A DNA stretch of 64,000 nt from Bacteroidia bacterium. Its GTDB lineage: Bacteria; Bacteroidota; Bacteroidia; Chitinophagales; Chitinophagaceae. This document shows positions 1 to 7,523 of this stretch, one piece after another. Location of the stretch: NCBI GenBank assembly GCA_030427635.1, contig JAUIBA010000008.1, positions 1 through 64,000 on the forward strand. The letters are read 5' to 3'. Each line of letters opens with the position of its first letter. Within the stretch, counting starts at the first letter, position 1. Below the pieces are notes generated by a model. The model made no database searches and was not told where the DNA came from. It saw only the letters and a program-made list of their open reading frames with translations. The translations under genes and the position numbers were made by a program.

Positions 1-91
1 CAATGCTAAAGTCAAAGCTTTCAGGGCTACTTCCAGAGGCGTACGGGATGTTACTTTCTTCCTTTTCAGGCTGGCTAACATTTATGCCTGA
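1..91 (+). CDS. ISAon1/ISL3-type transposase, C-terminal fragment
   Basis: The window opens inside a reading frame that ends at the TGA at 89-91. The 29 visible residues contain the segments NAKVKAFRA, RGVRDVTFF and LFRLANIYA. These match the conserved end of ISAon1-type transposases (DDE_Tnp_ISL3 family), which typically finish in a close variant of NAKIKAFRA...RGVR..FFLFRL..IYA. These DDE enzymes cut and paste their own element. Only the tail is present, so it cannot be judged whether the gene is intact outside the window. The family assignment rests on recognition of this tail, not on a search. Confidence 0.75.
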   Translation, partial: NAKVKAFRATSRGVRDVTFFLFRLANIYA

Positions 92-130
92 TATATCTCT
101 TCCCCCAATTATTCAGCTTGACCCCTAAAA
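1..130 (+). mobile_element. 3' end of an ISAon1-like insertion sequence
   Basis: The transposase tail ends at 91 and is followed by a short non-coding stretch to about 120-130 with a C-run and the sequence AATTATTCAGCTTGACCCC. I infer this is the terminal inverted repeat end of the element, but the opposite end lies outside the window, so neither the repeat nor a target duplication can be confirmed. The element sits about 30 bases from the terminator of the tRNA genes. Confidence 0.5.
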
Positions 131-156
131 CCTTTATCTGTGGCTGATTTAAGGGC

Positions 157-192
157 ATAAAAAAAGCACCTTACAGTTAAGTAAGATGCTTC
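157..192 (-). terminator. Rho-independent terminator of the tRNA genes
   Basis: Read on the minus strand, AAGCATCTTAC and GTAAGGTGCTT form an 11-pair stem (one G-T pair) around a short AT-rich loop. The stem is followed directly by a run of seven T. It lies 7 bases after tRNA-Pro and would end a tRNA-Ser/tRNA-Pro transcript. Confidence 0.85.
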
Positions 193-198
193 ATTAAG

Positions 199-272
199 TC
201 GGGAAGACAGGATTCGAACCTGCGACCCCCTGGTCCCAAACCAGGTGCGCTACCGGCCTGCGCTACTTCCCG
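199..272 (-). tRNA. tRNA-Pro (anticodon TGG)
   Basis: On the minus strand the 74-base sequence has a 7-pair acceptor stem (CGGGAAG with CTTCCCG, then A), the T-loop GGTTCGAATCC, and the anticodon arm CCTGGTTTGGGACCAGG with TGG in the loop, which reads proline codons. No CCA is encoded next to the discriminator base. It lies downstream of tRNA-Ser in the same orientation and just before a strong terminator. Confidence 0.95.
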
Positions 273-319
273 ATTGTTATGACAGGAAATTCATCCTGTT
301 CATCCGGTGTAATTGTTTG

Positions 320-409
320 CGGTGAGGGCGGGATTCGAACCCGCGATACGTGTTGACCACGTATGCCAGTTTAGCAAACTAGTGGATTCGGCCTCTCTCC
401 CACCTCACC
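320..409 (-). tRNA. tRNA-Ser (anticodon GCT)
   Basis: On the minus strand the acceptor stem is GGTGAGG with CCTCACC and discriminator G. The anticodon stem encloses TTGCTAA, giving anticodon GCT (serine AGC/AGT). A long variable arm (ATACGTG with CACGTAT) is the hallmark of class II tRNAs such as tRNA-Ser. It lies 47 bases upstream of tRNA-Pro and is probably co-transcribed with it. Confidence 0.95.
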
Positions 410-513
410 TTCTGGCCTCAGAAAGACCAGCACCTTATTTCTAAGGGACTGCAAAGATAATTCAATTGTTGAGAATTACAAATTGCAACCCAATATCTTC
501 TCGTGTTTTTTTA

Positions 514-1989
514 TCAGATACTTGCCATCTGTACTTTCTGCTGCAATTCCAGCAGATTTTCCTTGTACTCGGCATCGGTAGCCATGAGGTTTTCCACTGT
601 CTGGCAGGAGTGTATGACCGTAGTATGGTCAAATCCGCCAAAATGGTCGCCTATGGTTTTGAGCGATTGCTTGGTAAACTTCTTGGCAAAGTACATCGTT
701 ATCTGACGGGCAAATACTACCTCACGCTTACGTGTTTTAGTAAGCAGCTTTTCGTAGGGTACATGGTAGAAGTCGCACACCATTTTCTGGATGTTCTCTA
801 TCGTCATCTCGCGCGCTGCGGTTTTGACGAAGTTTTTCATCACACGGCGGGCTATGTCCAGGTCTATCTCTTTTTTATTGAGCGTAGCCTGTGCAAAGAG
901 TGCTATAAGTGCGCCTTCCAGCTCACGTACATTGCTCTGTACATTATATGCTACATAGCGTACTACCTCGTCAGGTATTTCCAGCCCTTCCTGTTTCATT
1001 TTCACACGCAGTATTGCCTGGCGTGTTTCAAAGTCAGGGGCCTGAATATCGGCATTCAATCCCCAGCGGAAACGGCTCAGCAGGCGTTCCTGCATACCTT
1101 CCAGGTCGCGCGGGGCGGTATCACTGGTAAGTATTATCTGCTTCCCGTTCTGGTGCAGGTGATTGAATATGGCAAAAAACACATCCTGTGTTTTAGTTGC
1201 CGATACAAAGAGATGTATATCATCCATTATCAGTACATCTATCAGCTGGTAGAAGTGAATGAAGTCATTTACTTCATTATTCTTTGAGTGATCAATGAAC
1301 TGATTGATAAATTTCTCTGCACTTACATATAATACAGATTTATTGGGGTGCAGGCGGCGCACTTCATTGCCTATAGCCTGTACCAGATGGGTTTTACCCC
1401 ACCCCACACCACCAAAAACAACCAGTGGGTTGAAGGCGGTAGCGCCGGGCTTCTGTGCCACATGTATACCAGCTGAGCGGGCTACACGGTTACAGTCACC
1501 TTCTACATAATTATCAAATACATAGTTACTGTTCAGCTGAGGGTCTATCTGCATCCGTTTAAGCCCTGGTATGGCATACGGAGTTTTGATAGCGTGGGGG
1601 TCATCCCACTTCAGCGGCATGTCTACATAATTATTATCGCGGGCAGGTTTGCTATGCGTGCTACCCGGCATACTTACTGATACCGGCTTGCGTGCATTGC
1701 TCTCCATCATTATACGGTACTCAAGGCGTCCTTCCTTACCCAGCACACGCTTAATGGTTTTTCCCAACAGCTCAACATAATGCTCCTCCAGCCACTCATA
1801 GAAAAACTGACTGGGTACCTGAAGTGTAAGTACATGACCAGTAAGCCCTACCGCACGGATAGGTTCGAACCATGTCTGATACGTACGCCAGTTAAGATTG
1901 TCCTTGATGATGACAAGGCACTTATCCCATAGTAGTTCCGCTTCGTTAAGAGAATTATTGTTGATAGTATTGAAAATATGGTTGTCCAT
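514..1989 (-). CDS. dnaA: Chromosomal replication initiator DnaA
   Basis: AAA+ ATPase that binds DnaA boxes and melts the replication origin. The order is complete: an N-terminal DnaB-interacting domain (about 15-85), a linker, the AAA+ core with Walker A GGVGWGKT (193-200) and Walker B LIMDDIH (253-259), and the C-terminal DNA-binding domain with GGFDHTTVIH (451-460). Length (491 aa) is normal. Three positions are unusual: Trp197 inside the P-loop, where Leu is usual; DDIHLF, where DDIQF is usual; and Phe453, where the box-binding motif normally has Arg (GGRDHTTV). The gene stands alone; no dnaN follows. No consensus DnaA boxes were seen directly upstream. Confidence 0.97.
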   Translation of the reverse strand: MDNHIFNTINNNSLNEAELLWDKCLVIIKDNLNWRTYQTWFEPIRAVGLTGHVLTLQVPSQFFYEWLEEHYVELLGKTIKRVLGKEGRLEYRIMMESNARKPVSVSMPGSTHSKPARDNNYVDMPLKWDDPHAIKTPYAIPGLKRMQIDPQLNSNYVFDNYVEGDCNRVARSAGIHVAQKPGATAFNPLVVFGGVGWGKTHLVQAIGNEVRRLHPNKSVLYVSAEKFINQFIDHSKNNEVNDFIHFYQLIDVLIMDDIHLFVSATKTQDVFFAIFNHLHQNGKQIILTSDTAPRDLEGMQERLLSRFRWGLNADIQAPDFETRQAILRVKMKQEGLEIPDEVVRYVAYNVQSNVRELEGALIALFAQATLNKKEIDLDIARRVMKNFVKTAAREMTIENIQKMVCDFYHVPYEKLLTKTRKREVVFARQITMYFAKKFTKQSLKTIGDHFGGFDHTTVIHSCQTVENLMATDAEYKENLLELQQKVQMASI

Positions 1990-2627
1990 GTTTTGTTATC
2001 AGAAGCAGCAGTCGTTTTTAATTCGTTTATCTGTAACCCTGGTATAGAAGCCGACAAAGCACCAGGCGAAGGTCAGTTCGCGCTATGTATTTTGTTTTTT
2101 TCGTCTACCTAAAGTTATTGTTTTTTTGATGAAGCCTCAACTCTTTTTCACACTTGTTTTATATCCCCATCTCTACCAGAGCGGGAGGACGAAATTGCTA
2201 ACAAAATGTTGAAAAAAAAAATTGAACCATTCTTGTTTGTTTGGTGAAACTTACAGAATGATGTTTACGCATTATCACCTTTGCAACGTACGCACCATGT
2301 AGTGTCCCAGCGTATAGAATATGATGTGTTTTTTTTCGCTGTAAAAAACGCTATAACCCTTTATAGTAAAGGATTTCAGCCATATAATGGGAATACAGAA
2401 AACAGCCGGCAAAAGAAAAAAAGTGTAGCTTATTTTTTTTATTAGTGCAGGTATACCTGCACTATACTTACTGTGATGATACGGAAAAAGCACCTCTGAA
2501 AAATCCAATTTTTTTGCCAATATTTTTTAGAAAAAAAATTGTTGGAAAAATGTATTTTTTTATGCTGTCAATAGTTGTATTTTTTAAAGCCATGAGCACA
2601 GAAAAACGTATGGCGCTGTTATGTTTT
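1990..2627. other. Intergenic region upstream of dnaA
   Basis: About 640 bases without a supportable gene between dnaA and the S41 peptidase end. It is AT-rich with many long A and T runs (notably 2207-2222 and 2495-2590). I saw no TTATCCACA-type box and no clear TAnnTTTG element. Short frames here (for example 2275-2520 minus, starting with TTG) are low-complexity and not convincing. It presumably carries the dnaA promoter. Confidence 0.5.
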
Positions 2628-4349
2628 TTATGGGTTATTTATAATGTTTATTGCCTCATCCAGCAGCTCATCTCTCCCTGCCGATATACCCTCTATCGTA
2701 GGGTATATTTCCCTGTCTATACGTACTCCTTTACCCTGAGTTTCAGTACCATCAGGATACAGTACGCCCAAACCGGAAATATAGGTATGGATACCACCCG
2801 GTAGTACAATTTCAGACACATTTCCATCGGCACCTGATGTATGGCTGCCTATTACCACAGTACCAGGCCGCGACTGCAGCGCCATAGTCTGGTATTCAGC
2901 GCTGCTCTGCGTAGCAGCATTTACAATAATCACCAGCTTGCCTTTATAGTGATGCTGTTTCCCCCCTCCATTACTTACAGGTTTATCAGTAACAAATGTC
3001 CCGGGTACTCTTCCATCCATGCGGGCAAACTTTACGAAGGGACTCTTTTCTTCTTTTAACCATGCGCCCCATGTAAATGGCATAAACACCGCCGGATAGC
3101 AGCGCATATCTACTATTATTCCTTTCGTTTGCGCGAATGAGTCTTTTATTACGTCCAGGTCTTTATCTGTAAGTTTTGCCGGATATAGATAGCCGATATT
3201 ATCCTTTAGTATACGATATCCTTTGTCTGGGCCTTGCTGCCTGCGTACTACCTCGTGTGTTGCAGCTATACATGGCACTGAAACTGTTTTACTGCTGCCA
3301 TTGCGCAGTATAGTTAGCGATACTGACTGCTCACTGCCCCTGAGCAGGAATCCTGTACCATGTGCCATCCTGTACAGCTTTTCTTCATAGCACGAAGCAG
3401 GGGTATATTTAAGGTATTGCCTTATCATGTCCATAATGCTTACACCACGTATCTGTTCTATTACATCTCCCGGCTTTATTACATCACATACCCCTGCTGT
3501 ATCTTTCAGATATCCTGTTACCACCAGCTTATCTTTAATAAACTGTGCCGAAACCGCAGTAATATAACCACCCTTCTCCCGTTCTACCGCATTGTCATTG
3601 ACTATAAACGCACCGTGTGTATCATTGATACGGGTTATCATTTTCAGGCATGCCAGCTGGTAAGCCACTGTATCCGCAGCGTTGCAAAAGTCAGGTATTA
3701 AGTCAGTAAGTGCCCGGTCCCAGTTTTGTGTCAGGTGCCTGTTGGGGCAGTAATACTGCACCATATTCCAGTAACGGAACAAAGAAAGCAATCTCAGCCC
3801 TGCATCGGGATATGGTGTAGCGGCATATTCTCTCTCATTTGCAAACACAGGATTCTTAATAAAAGGTGCTGCATGTACATAATGGCTTTTCCCTTTCTTG
3901 TTATGATAGCTGCTGCGTTTTACAGCTTCTAACCGGCGCTGTAGCTGTGCAGGAAGTGAGCCGTCAAATAGCGGACCATACTCCGGCTCATGATATATAA
4001 TTCCACTTATTTCAGGTACACTACAGCTACTACAGGCTGTAGTGTCCGTTCTCAACTCATCTACCCAGTTACTGATAACTATAAATGCAGCATCTCTGTG
4101 CGGAGCTGCAAGTACTTTAGGGAGCACCTGAAAGAAAGCCTCATCCATATCTACTTTACCACTGGTGGCCTCCGGCAGATGATATTTCAGAAAGCCCCAT
4201 ACACGGGCCAGATGTGCCAGCTGCGTTGCTTTGTCATCATGCAGCCATATGGTTTCTGTACCTGAGGTGGTGATGGTATCTGTACCTGCATATGCAGTAC
4301 ACCTTATTGCGGCTGGCAGCAGAAGGAGGAATATTGAGAGAATACGCAT
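2628..4349 (-). CDS. S41 family peptidase (C-terminal processing peptidase-like)
   Basis: Secreted serine protease of the tail-specific/tricorn-core family. An N-terminal signal peptide (first ~22 residues, MRILSIFLLLLPAA) directs export. A PDZ-like segment lies around 275-330 (GDVIEQIRGV). The peptidase core follows, with the nucleophile in TQSSAE (Ser482) and the downstream TSGADGNVSEIVLPGG loop. The 573-residue length and the N-terminal RVWGFLKYH segment fit the long Bacteroidota S41 proteins. The substrate is unknown. It is monocistronic, divergent from the histidine kinase, with about 156 bases between them. Confidence 0.85.
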   Translation of the reverse strand: MRILSIFLLLLPAAIRCTAYAGTDTITTSGTETIWLHDDKATQLAHLARVWGFLKYHLPEATSGKVDMDEAFFQVLPKVLAAPHRDAAFIVISNWVDELRTDTTACSSCSVPEISGIIYHEPEYGPLFDGSLPAQLQRRLEAVKRSSYHNKKGKSHYVHAAPFIKNPVFANEREYAATPYPDAGLRLLSLFRYWNMVQYYCPNRHLTQNWDRALTDLIPDFCNAADTVAYQLACLKMITRINDTHGAFIVNDNAVEREKGGYITAVSAQFIKDKLVVTGYLKDTAGVCDVIKPGDVIEQIRGVSIMDMIRQYLKYTPASCYEEKLYRMAHGTGFLLRGSEQSVSLTILRNGSSKTVSVPCIAATHEVVRRQQGPDKGYRILKDNIGYLYPAKLTDKDLDVIKDSFAQTKGIIVDMRCYPAVFMPFTWGAWLKEEKSPFVKFARMDGRVPGTFVTDKPVSNGGGKQHHYKGKLVIIVNAATQSSAEYQTMALQSRPGTVVIGSHTSGADGNVSEIVLPGGIHTYISGLGVLYPDGTETQGKGVRIDREIYPTIEGISAGRDELLDEAINIINNP

Positions 4350-4478
4350 GTAGATTAATGATGTGGTATGTAAAAGTAGTGTCTTTGATAAAACGGGAAT
4401 TTGTGCGTGTGTTAAAGATTATCAAAGCTCTGTTAGTATGTAATATCTGTTTTGTTATTAACTTAACAAAAGCATACC

Positions 4479-4486
4479 TATTTTTG
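4479..4486 (+). promoter_or_regulatory. Candidate -7 promoter element for the histidine kinase
   Basis: TATTTTTG fits the Bacteroidota sigma-A -7 consensus TAnnTTTG and lies 20 bases before the kinase ATG. A TTTG at 4451-4454 could be the -33 element, although the spacing is a little long. Confidence 0.45.
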
Positions 4487-4505
4487 TTAGCCTATTCACA
4501 GCTGA

Positions 4506-5792
4506 ATGAACGCGCGCAAGATATATCCGCTTATTGTGGTGCTGATAACGTTATCTGTTGTGGGCATTCTGTTCATTCAGATGTCATGGATAAATAATGC
4601 TATAAAGCTTAAGCATGAGGAGTTTCAGCGGGCTGTAGATAACTCGCTGAAGCAGACACGCGAGGAAGTATTCAATAAATTTCTTACCAAACATGGTGTT
4701 GTTACGCCTGACGAAGGCTCCAGACTATTCTACCTTGCCCGCTACTTCTCACTGGAAGGCGCATTTAATGAAAATGAGGTAGATGAGATTATAAAGAAAG
4801 AACTGAAGAATAATAATATAAAACAGCCCTTTGAGTTTTGTATCACCAATATCTACAAGAATATTATAGTACAGTCTAAAGGCTTTAACCCTGCTCAGCA
4901 GGATGGGGCATATAAGATGGAGCTGGCCCCGGAAGACTCTTATCGTGCACGGGAAACACTGTATGTATCTATAAGGGAAGATAAAAATCTCATTATACGG
5001 GAAATGGGCTGGATGATAGTAGCATCTATTGTGTTTACTACCATCATTGTATTGGCCTTTGCCGTTACGGTACGTACACTGTTCAATCAGAAAAAGTTAT
5101 CAGAGATAAAGTCTGACTTTATCAATAACATGACGCATGAGCTGAAAACGCCTCTTGCCACCATATCACTTGCCATAGATGCGCTCACCAATGAGAAGGT
5201 GATACATGATACAGACAAGATTAAGATATACAGTGGCATGATAAAGGAGGAGAACCGGCGCATGAACAAGCAGGTAGAAAAGATACTACAGGCTGCGCGG
5301 CTGGAGAAAGAGGAGATAAAACTAACACTGCAAAAGCTGGATGCCCATCAGATAATAAATAAAGTAGCTACCAACATGGCACTGCAGATACAGGAAAAGC
5401 ACGGTGCAATAGATTTGCGGCTGGCTGCTACCGACCCTGTAATAGAAGCAGATGAGGTGCATTTCTCCAACATAATATTCAACCTGCTGGATAATGCCAT
5501 GAAGTATTCATCGGAAGAACCCAGGATAATTGTAGAGACGCTGAAGCATGGCAATGGCATGCTTACCATTAAGGTGAAGGATAACGGCATAGGGATGGAC
5601 AGGGAAACACAGGCCCGCATTTTTGAAAAATTCTACAGGGCACATACCGGCAATATTCACAACGTAAAGGGTTTTGGCCTCGGTCTTAGCTACGTAAAAG
5701 CTATAGTAGAGGCACATGAAGGCCGCATAAAAGTAGAAAGTGCGCCCGGCAAGGGGAGCACTTTCACCATTACACTTCCTGCTACACACTAA
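4506..5792 (+). CDS. Sensor histidine kinase
   Basis: Membrane sensor kinase of two-component signalling. Two transmembrane helices (about 7-29 and 168-190) enclose a ~135-residue periplasmic sensor with no recognisable fold. The HisKA helix carries MTHELKTPLATIS with phospho-acceptor His211. The HATPase domain shows the N box (FNLLDNAMKYS), G1 (DNGIGMD) and G2 (GFGLGLSYVK). Length is normal (428 aa). No response regulator lies beside it, so it is an orphan within this window; the next gene (ahpD) converges with only 4 bases between stops. The signal it senses is unknown. Confidence 0.93.
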   Translation: MNARKIYPLIVVLITLSVVGILFIQMSWINNAIKLKHEEFQRAVDNSLKQTREEVFNKFLTKHGVVTPDEGSRLFYLARYFSLEGAFNENEVDEIIKKELKNNNIKQPFEFCITNIYKNIIVQSKGFNPAQQDGAYKMELAPEDSYRARETLYVSIREDKNLIIREMGWMIVASIVFTTIIVLAFAVTVRTLFNQKKLSEIKSDFINNMTHELKTPLATISLAIDALTNEKVIHDTDKIKIYSGMIKEENRRMNKQVEKILQAARLEKEEIKLTLQKLDAHQIINKVATNMALQIQEKHGAIDLRLAATDPVIEADEVHFSNIIFNLLDNAMKYSSEEPRIIVETLKHGNGMLTIKVKDNGIGMDRETQARIFEKFYRAHTGNIHNVKGFGLGLSYVKAIVEAHEGRIKVESAPGKGSTFTITLPATH

Positions 5793-5796
5793 GGTA

Positions 5797-6387
5797 CTAT
5801 ATCACAGTAGTAAGACTCTTTATGATACCTGCCAGGCGTATAGCATCGTAGATGCGGGCTTCTGATGCACCATGCTCTTTTACTGAGTGCTCATGCGACA
5901 TTACACAACGTTCGCAACCGTTCACTGCCGACAACACCAGACTCATAAGTTCAAACAGCGGTTTGCCCATTACCGGATTCATCATAATACTCATACGCAG
6001 ACCTGCCGGAGTTTTATTGTAATACTCATTGCTATGCATATAGTGACGAAAGCGGTAGAAAATATTATTCAGGCTCATGAGCGATGTACATGCATGAGTT
6101 TCCGCTATTTCTTCAGCAGTTGCTCCCTCTGCTGTTGCCAAACGGGTAAAAGCACCCGCCAGTATATCATTCTTCTCATTAACAGCTACTGCAAGAGCCA
6201 GTAGTCTGGCTTCTTTCTTATCTATATTACTTCCGTTCAGTATGCCCGATACATTTAGCTTCAGATCACGCAGGTAACGGCTGTTTACAGATGCCATACT
6301 CTCCAGACTGATGTTAGTATGTGATGGGTCTATACCCAAATCCTGAAAGAAACTCTGGATGGTTTCATTGCTTATTGATGCACTCAT
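5797..6387 (-). CDS. ahpD: AhpD-like carboxymuconolactone decarboxylase family protein
   Basis: Alkylhydroperoxidase AhpD fold. In the characterised AhpC/AhpD system this protein reduces oxidised AhpC through a CxxC pair. Here the motif is CERCVMSHEHSVKEHG with Cys158 and Cys161, followed by the two His of the proton relay. Length (196 aa) fits AhpD. The neighbour upstream in the same direction is the peroxiredoxin ahpC, so the pair is likely one functional unit even though a terminator hairpin lies between the genes. Alternative: a generic CMD-family peroxidase-like protein. Confidence 0.88.
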   Translation of the reverse strand: MSASISNETIQSFFQDLGIDPSHTNISLESMASVNSRYLRDLKLNVSGILNGSNIDKKEARLLALAVAVNEKNDILAGAFTRLATAEGATAEEIAETHACTSLMSLNNIFYRFRHYMHSNEYYNKTPAGLRMSIMMNPVMGKPLFELMSLVLSAVNGCERCVMSHEHSVKEHGASEARIYDAIRLAGIIKSLTTVI

Positions 6388-6413
6388 ATCTGTTCCCTTT
6401 TGTTTTGCTCTAT

Positions 6414-6451
6414 AAAAAAGCCTCCCGTAGCTTATACGGCTCCGGAAGGCT
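6414..6451 (-). terminator. Intercistronic terminator/attenuator between ahpC and ahpD
   Basis: On the minus strand AGCCTTCCG and CGGGAGGCT (9 pairs, one G-T) form a hairpin followed by TTTTTT. It lies after the ahpC stop and before the ahpD start, so it should lower ahpD expression relative to ahpC, or end ahpC transcription. Confidence 0.75.
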
Positions 6452-6473
6452 ATTATGTTCTTTTGTTATTAAA

Positions 6474-7037
6474 TTATCCTACTGCTGCAGTAAGTGTTTC
6501 TTCTCCTTTAGTCCAGTTGCAGGGGCACAGCTCGTCTGTCTGCAGGGCATCCAGTACACGCAGTACTTCAGCTACATTACGTCCTACACTCAGGTCATTA
6601 ACACATATCCAGCGCACTATTCCTTCAGGGTCTATTATATAAGTGGCACGGTATGCTACTTTCTCATCTGCAGAGAGTATACCCAGTTCTTCTGCCAGAG
6701 ATTTAGAAGTATCAGCCAGCATAGGGAACTTCAGATCGCGCAGGTCATCATGGTTCATGCGCCATGCGTGGTGTACATACTCACTGTCAGTAGATGCACC
6801 GAAAAGCAGCGTATCACGGTCTGTAAAGTTTGTATAGTTCTTGTTAAACTCAGCTATCTCTGTAGGGCATACGAATGTGAAATCCTTTGGCCACCAGAAC
6901 ATAACTGCCCAGCGTCCTTCAAGGTCTTTATTACTGATGTCTCTGAACTCTTTTCCTTTTTCAAGGCCTACTACTGCTTTCTTTTCGAATTCAGGAAATT
7001 TCATTCCTACCGTTACAAAGTTGTTTTCCATAATCAT
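6474..7037 (-). CDS. ahpC: Peroxiredoxin (AhpC type)
   Basis: Thiol peroxidase that reduces hydrogen and alkyl peroxides in the cytoplasm. The thioredoxin fold carries the peroxidatic Cys57 in DFTFVCPTE and, near the C-terminus, CPC (Cys171, Cys173) in ELCPCNW, typical of 2-Cys AhpC/Prx1 enzymes. Length 187 aa is normal. Translation may start at the third codon (also ATG), two residues later. The downstream partner ahpD probably regenerates it; no ahpF is present. The upstream region reads CGATATTTGCG but has no perfect promoter match. Confidence 0.95.
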   Translation of the reverse strand: MIMENNFVTVGMKFPEFEKKAVVGLEKGKEFRDISNKDLEGRWAVMFWWPKDFTFVCPTEIAEFNKNYTNFTDRDTLLFGASTDSEYVHHAWRMNHDDLRDLKFPMLADTSKSLAEELGILSADEKVAYRATYIIDPEGIVRWICVNDLSVGRNVAEVLRVLDALQTDELCPCNWTKGEETLTAAVG

Positions 7038-7171
7038 TTTGTTTTTCAGGTCGCAAATATCGCATTTTAGGCATTAAATTGCCTGACCTGAGTCATTGCC
7101 ATTGACTATGAAACAATAAGAGAATTCAATCTGTAAGACCGTATGATTATTATAGAGTTACCGAATGGCAC

Positions 7172-7468
7172 TCAGTTCAGCGATATACCGGGCATAGCTG
7201 CGGGCAGTGTATTGTGAAACAGCAGCGGATGACATGCTACCTCAGTAAAGTGCGGGTATAAGGGAAAGGCCAGTACCAGCTCCATTGCTTCCTGCTCATC
7301 TTCAGCGTTTACAACACACCATATCGTATTTCTGGCAGAGGACACACTATAAGATAGTATGCGACCGTCAGAAAATAGCTTGTTTATATGTGCGCGGTGT
7401 TCAGGAACCGTTGCCGCTACACTCTCTGTAATGCCGGGAAACTCCAGCTGAAACATGTAAGCTGCCAT
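7172..7468 (-). CDS. Muconolactone delta-isomerase-like small protein
   Basis: A 98-residue protein with the ferredoxin-like dimeric alpha/beta-barrel pattern. It begins MFQLEFPGITES, has a helix with HRAHINKLFSDGRIL, then strands WCVVNAEDEQEA and a second helix EAMELVLAFPLYPHF. This layout matches the MIase/YCII-like families, where such proteins act as small isomerases or have no known role. No degradation pathway genes lie nearby, so a catabolic function is not supported by context. It stands between ahpC and a T9SS surface protein, all on the minus strand. Confidence 0.6.
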   Translation of the reverse strand: MAAYMFQLEFPGITESVAATVPEHRAHINKLFSDGRILSYSVSSARNTIWCVVNAEDEQEAMELVLAFPLYPHFTEVACHPLLFHNTLPAAMPGISLN

Positions 7469-7523
7469 AAATACATCACAATTTGTCCGCAGCCTCTAAA
7501 GTACAACAAAATAAGCGGCGCGG

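Noticed and set aside
466-1287. A 273-codon + strand frame opposite dnaA
   Set aside because: Antisense to dnaA, with a His/Tyr/Phe-rich translation and no recognisable motif.
2275-2520. An 81-codon minus-strand frame between dnaA and the S41 peptidase
   Set aside because: It starts with TTG, is made largely of A/T-run codons, has no promoter element and no family resemblance.
1990-2627. Possible origin of replication next to dnaA
   Set aside because: AT-rich, but no DnaA-box consensus was found on either strand in this gap.
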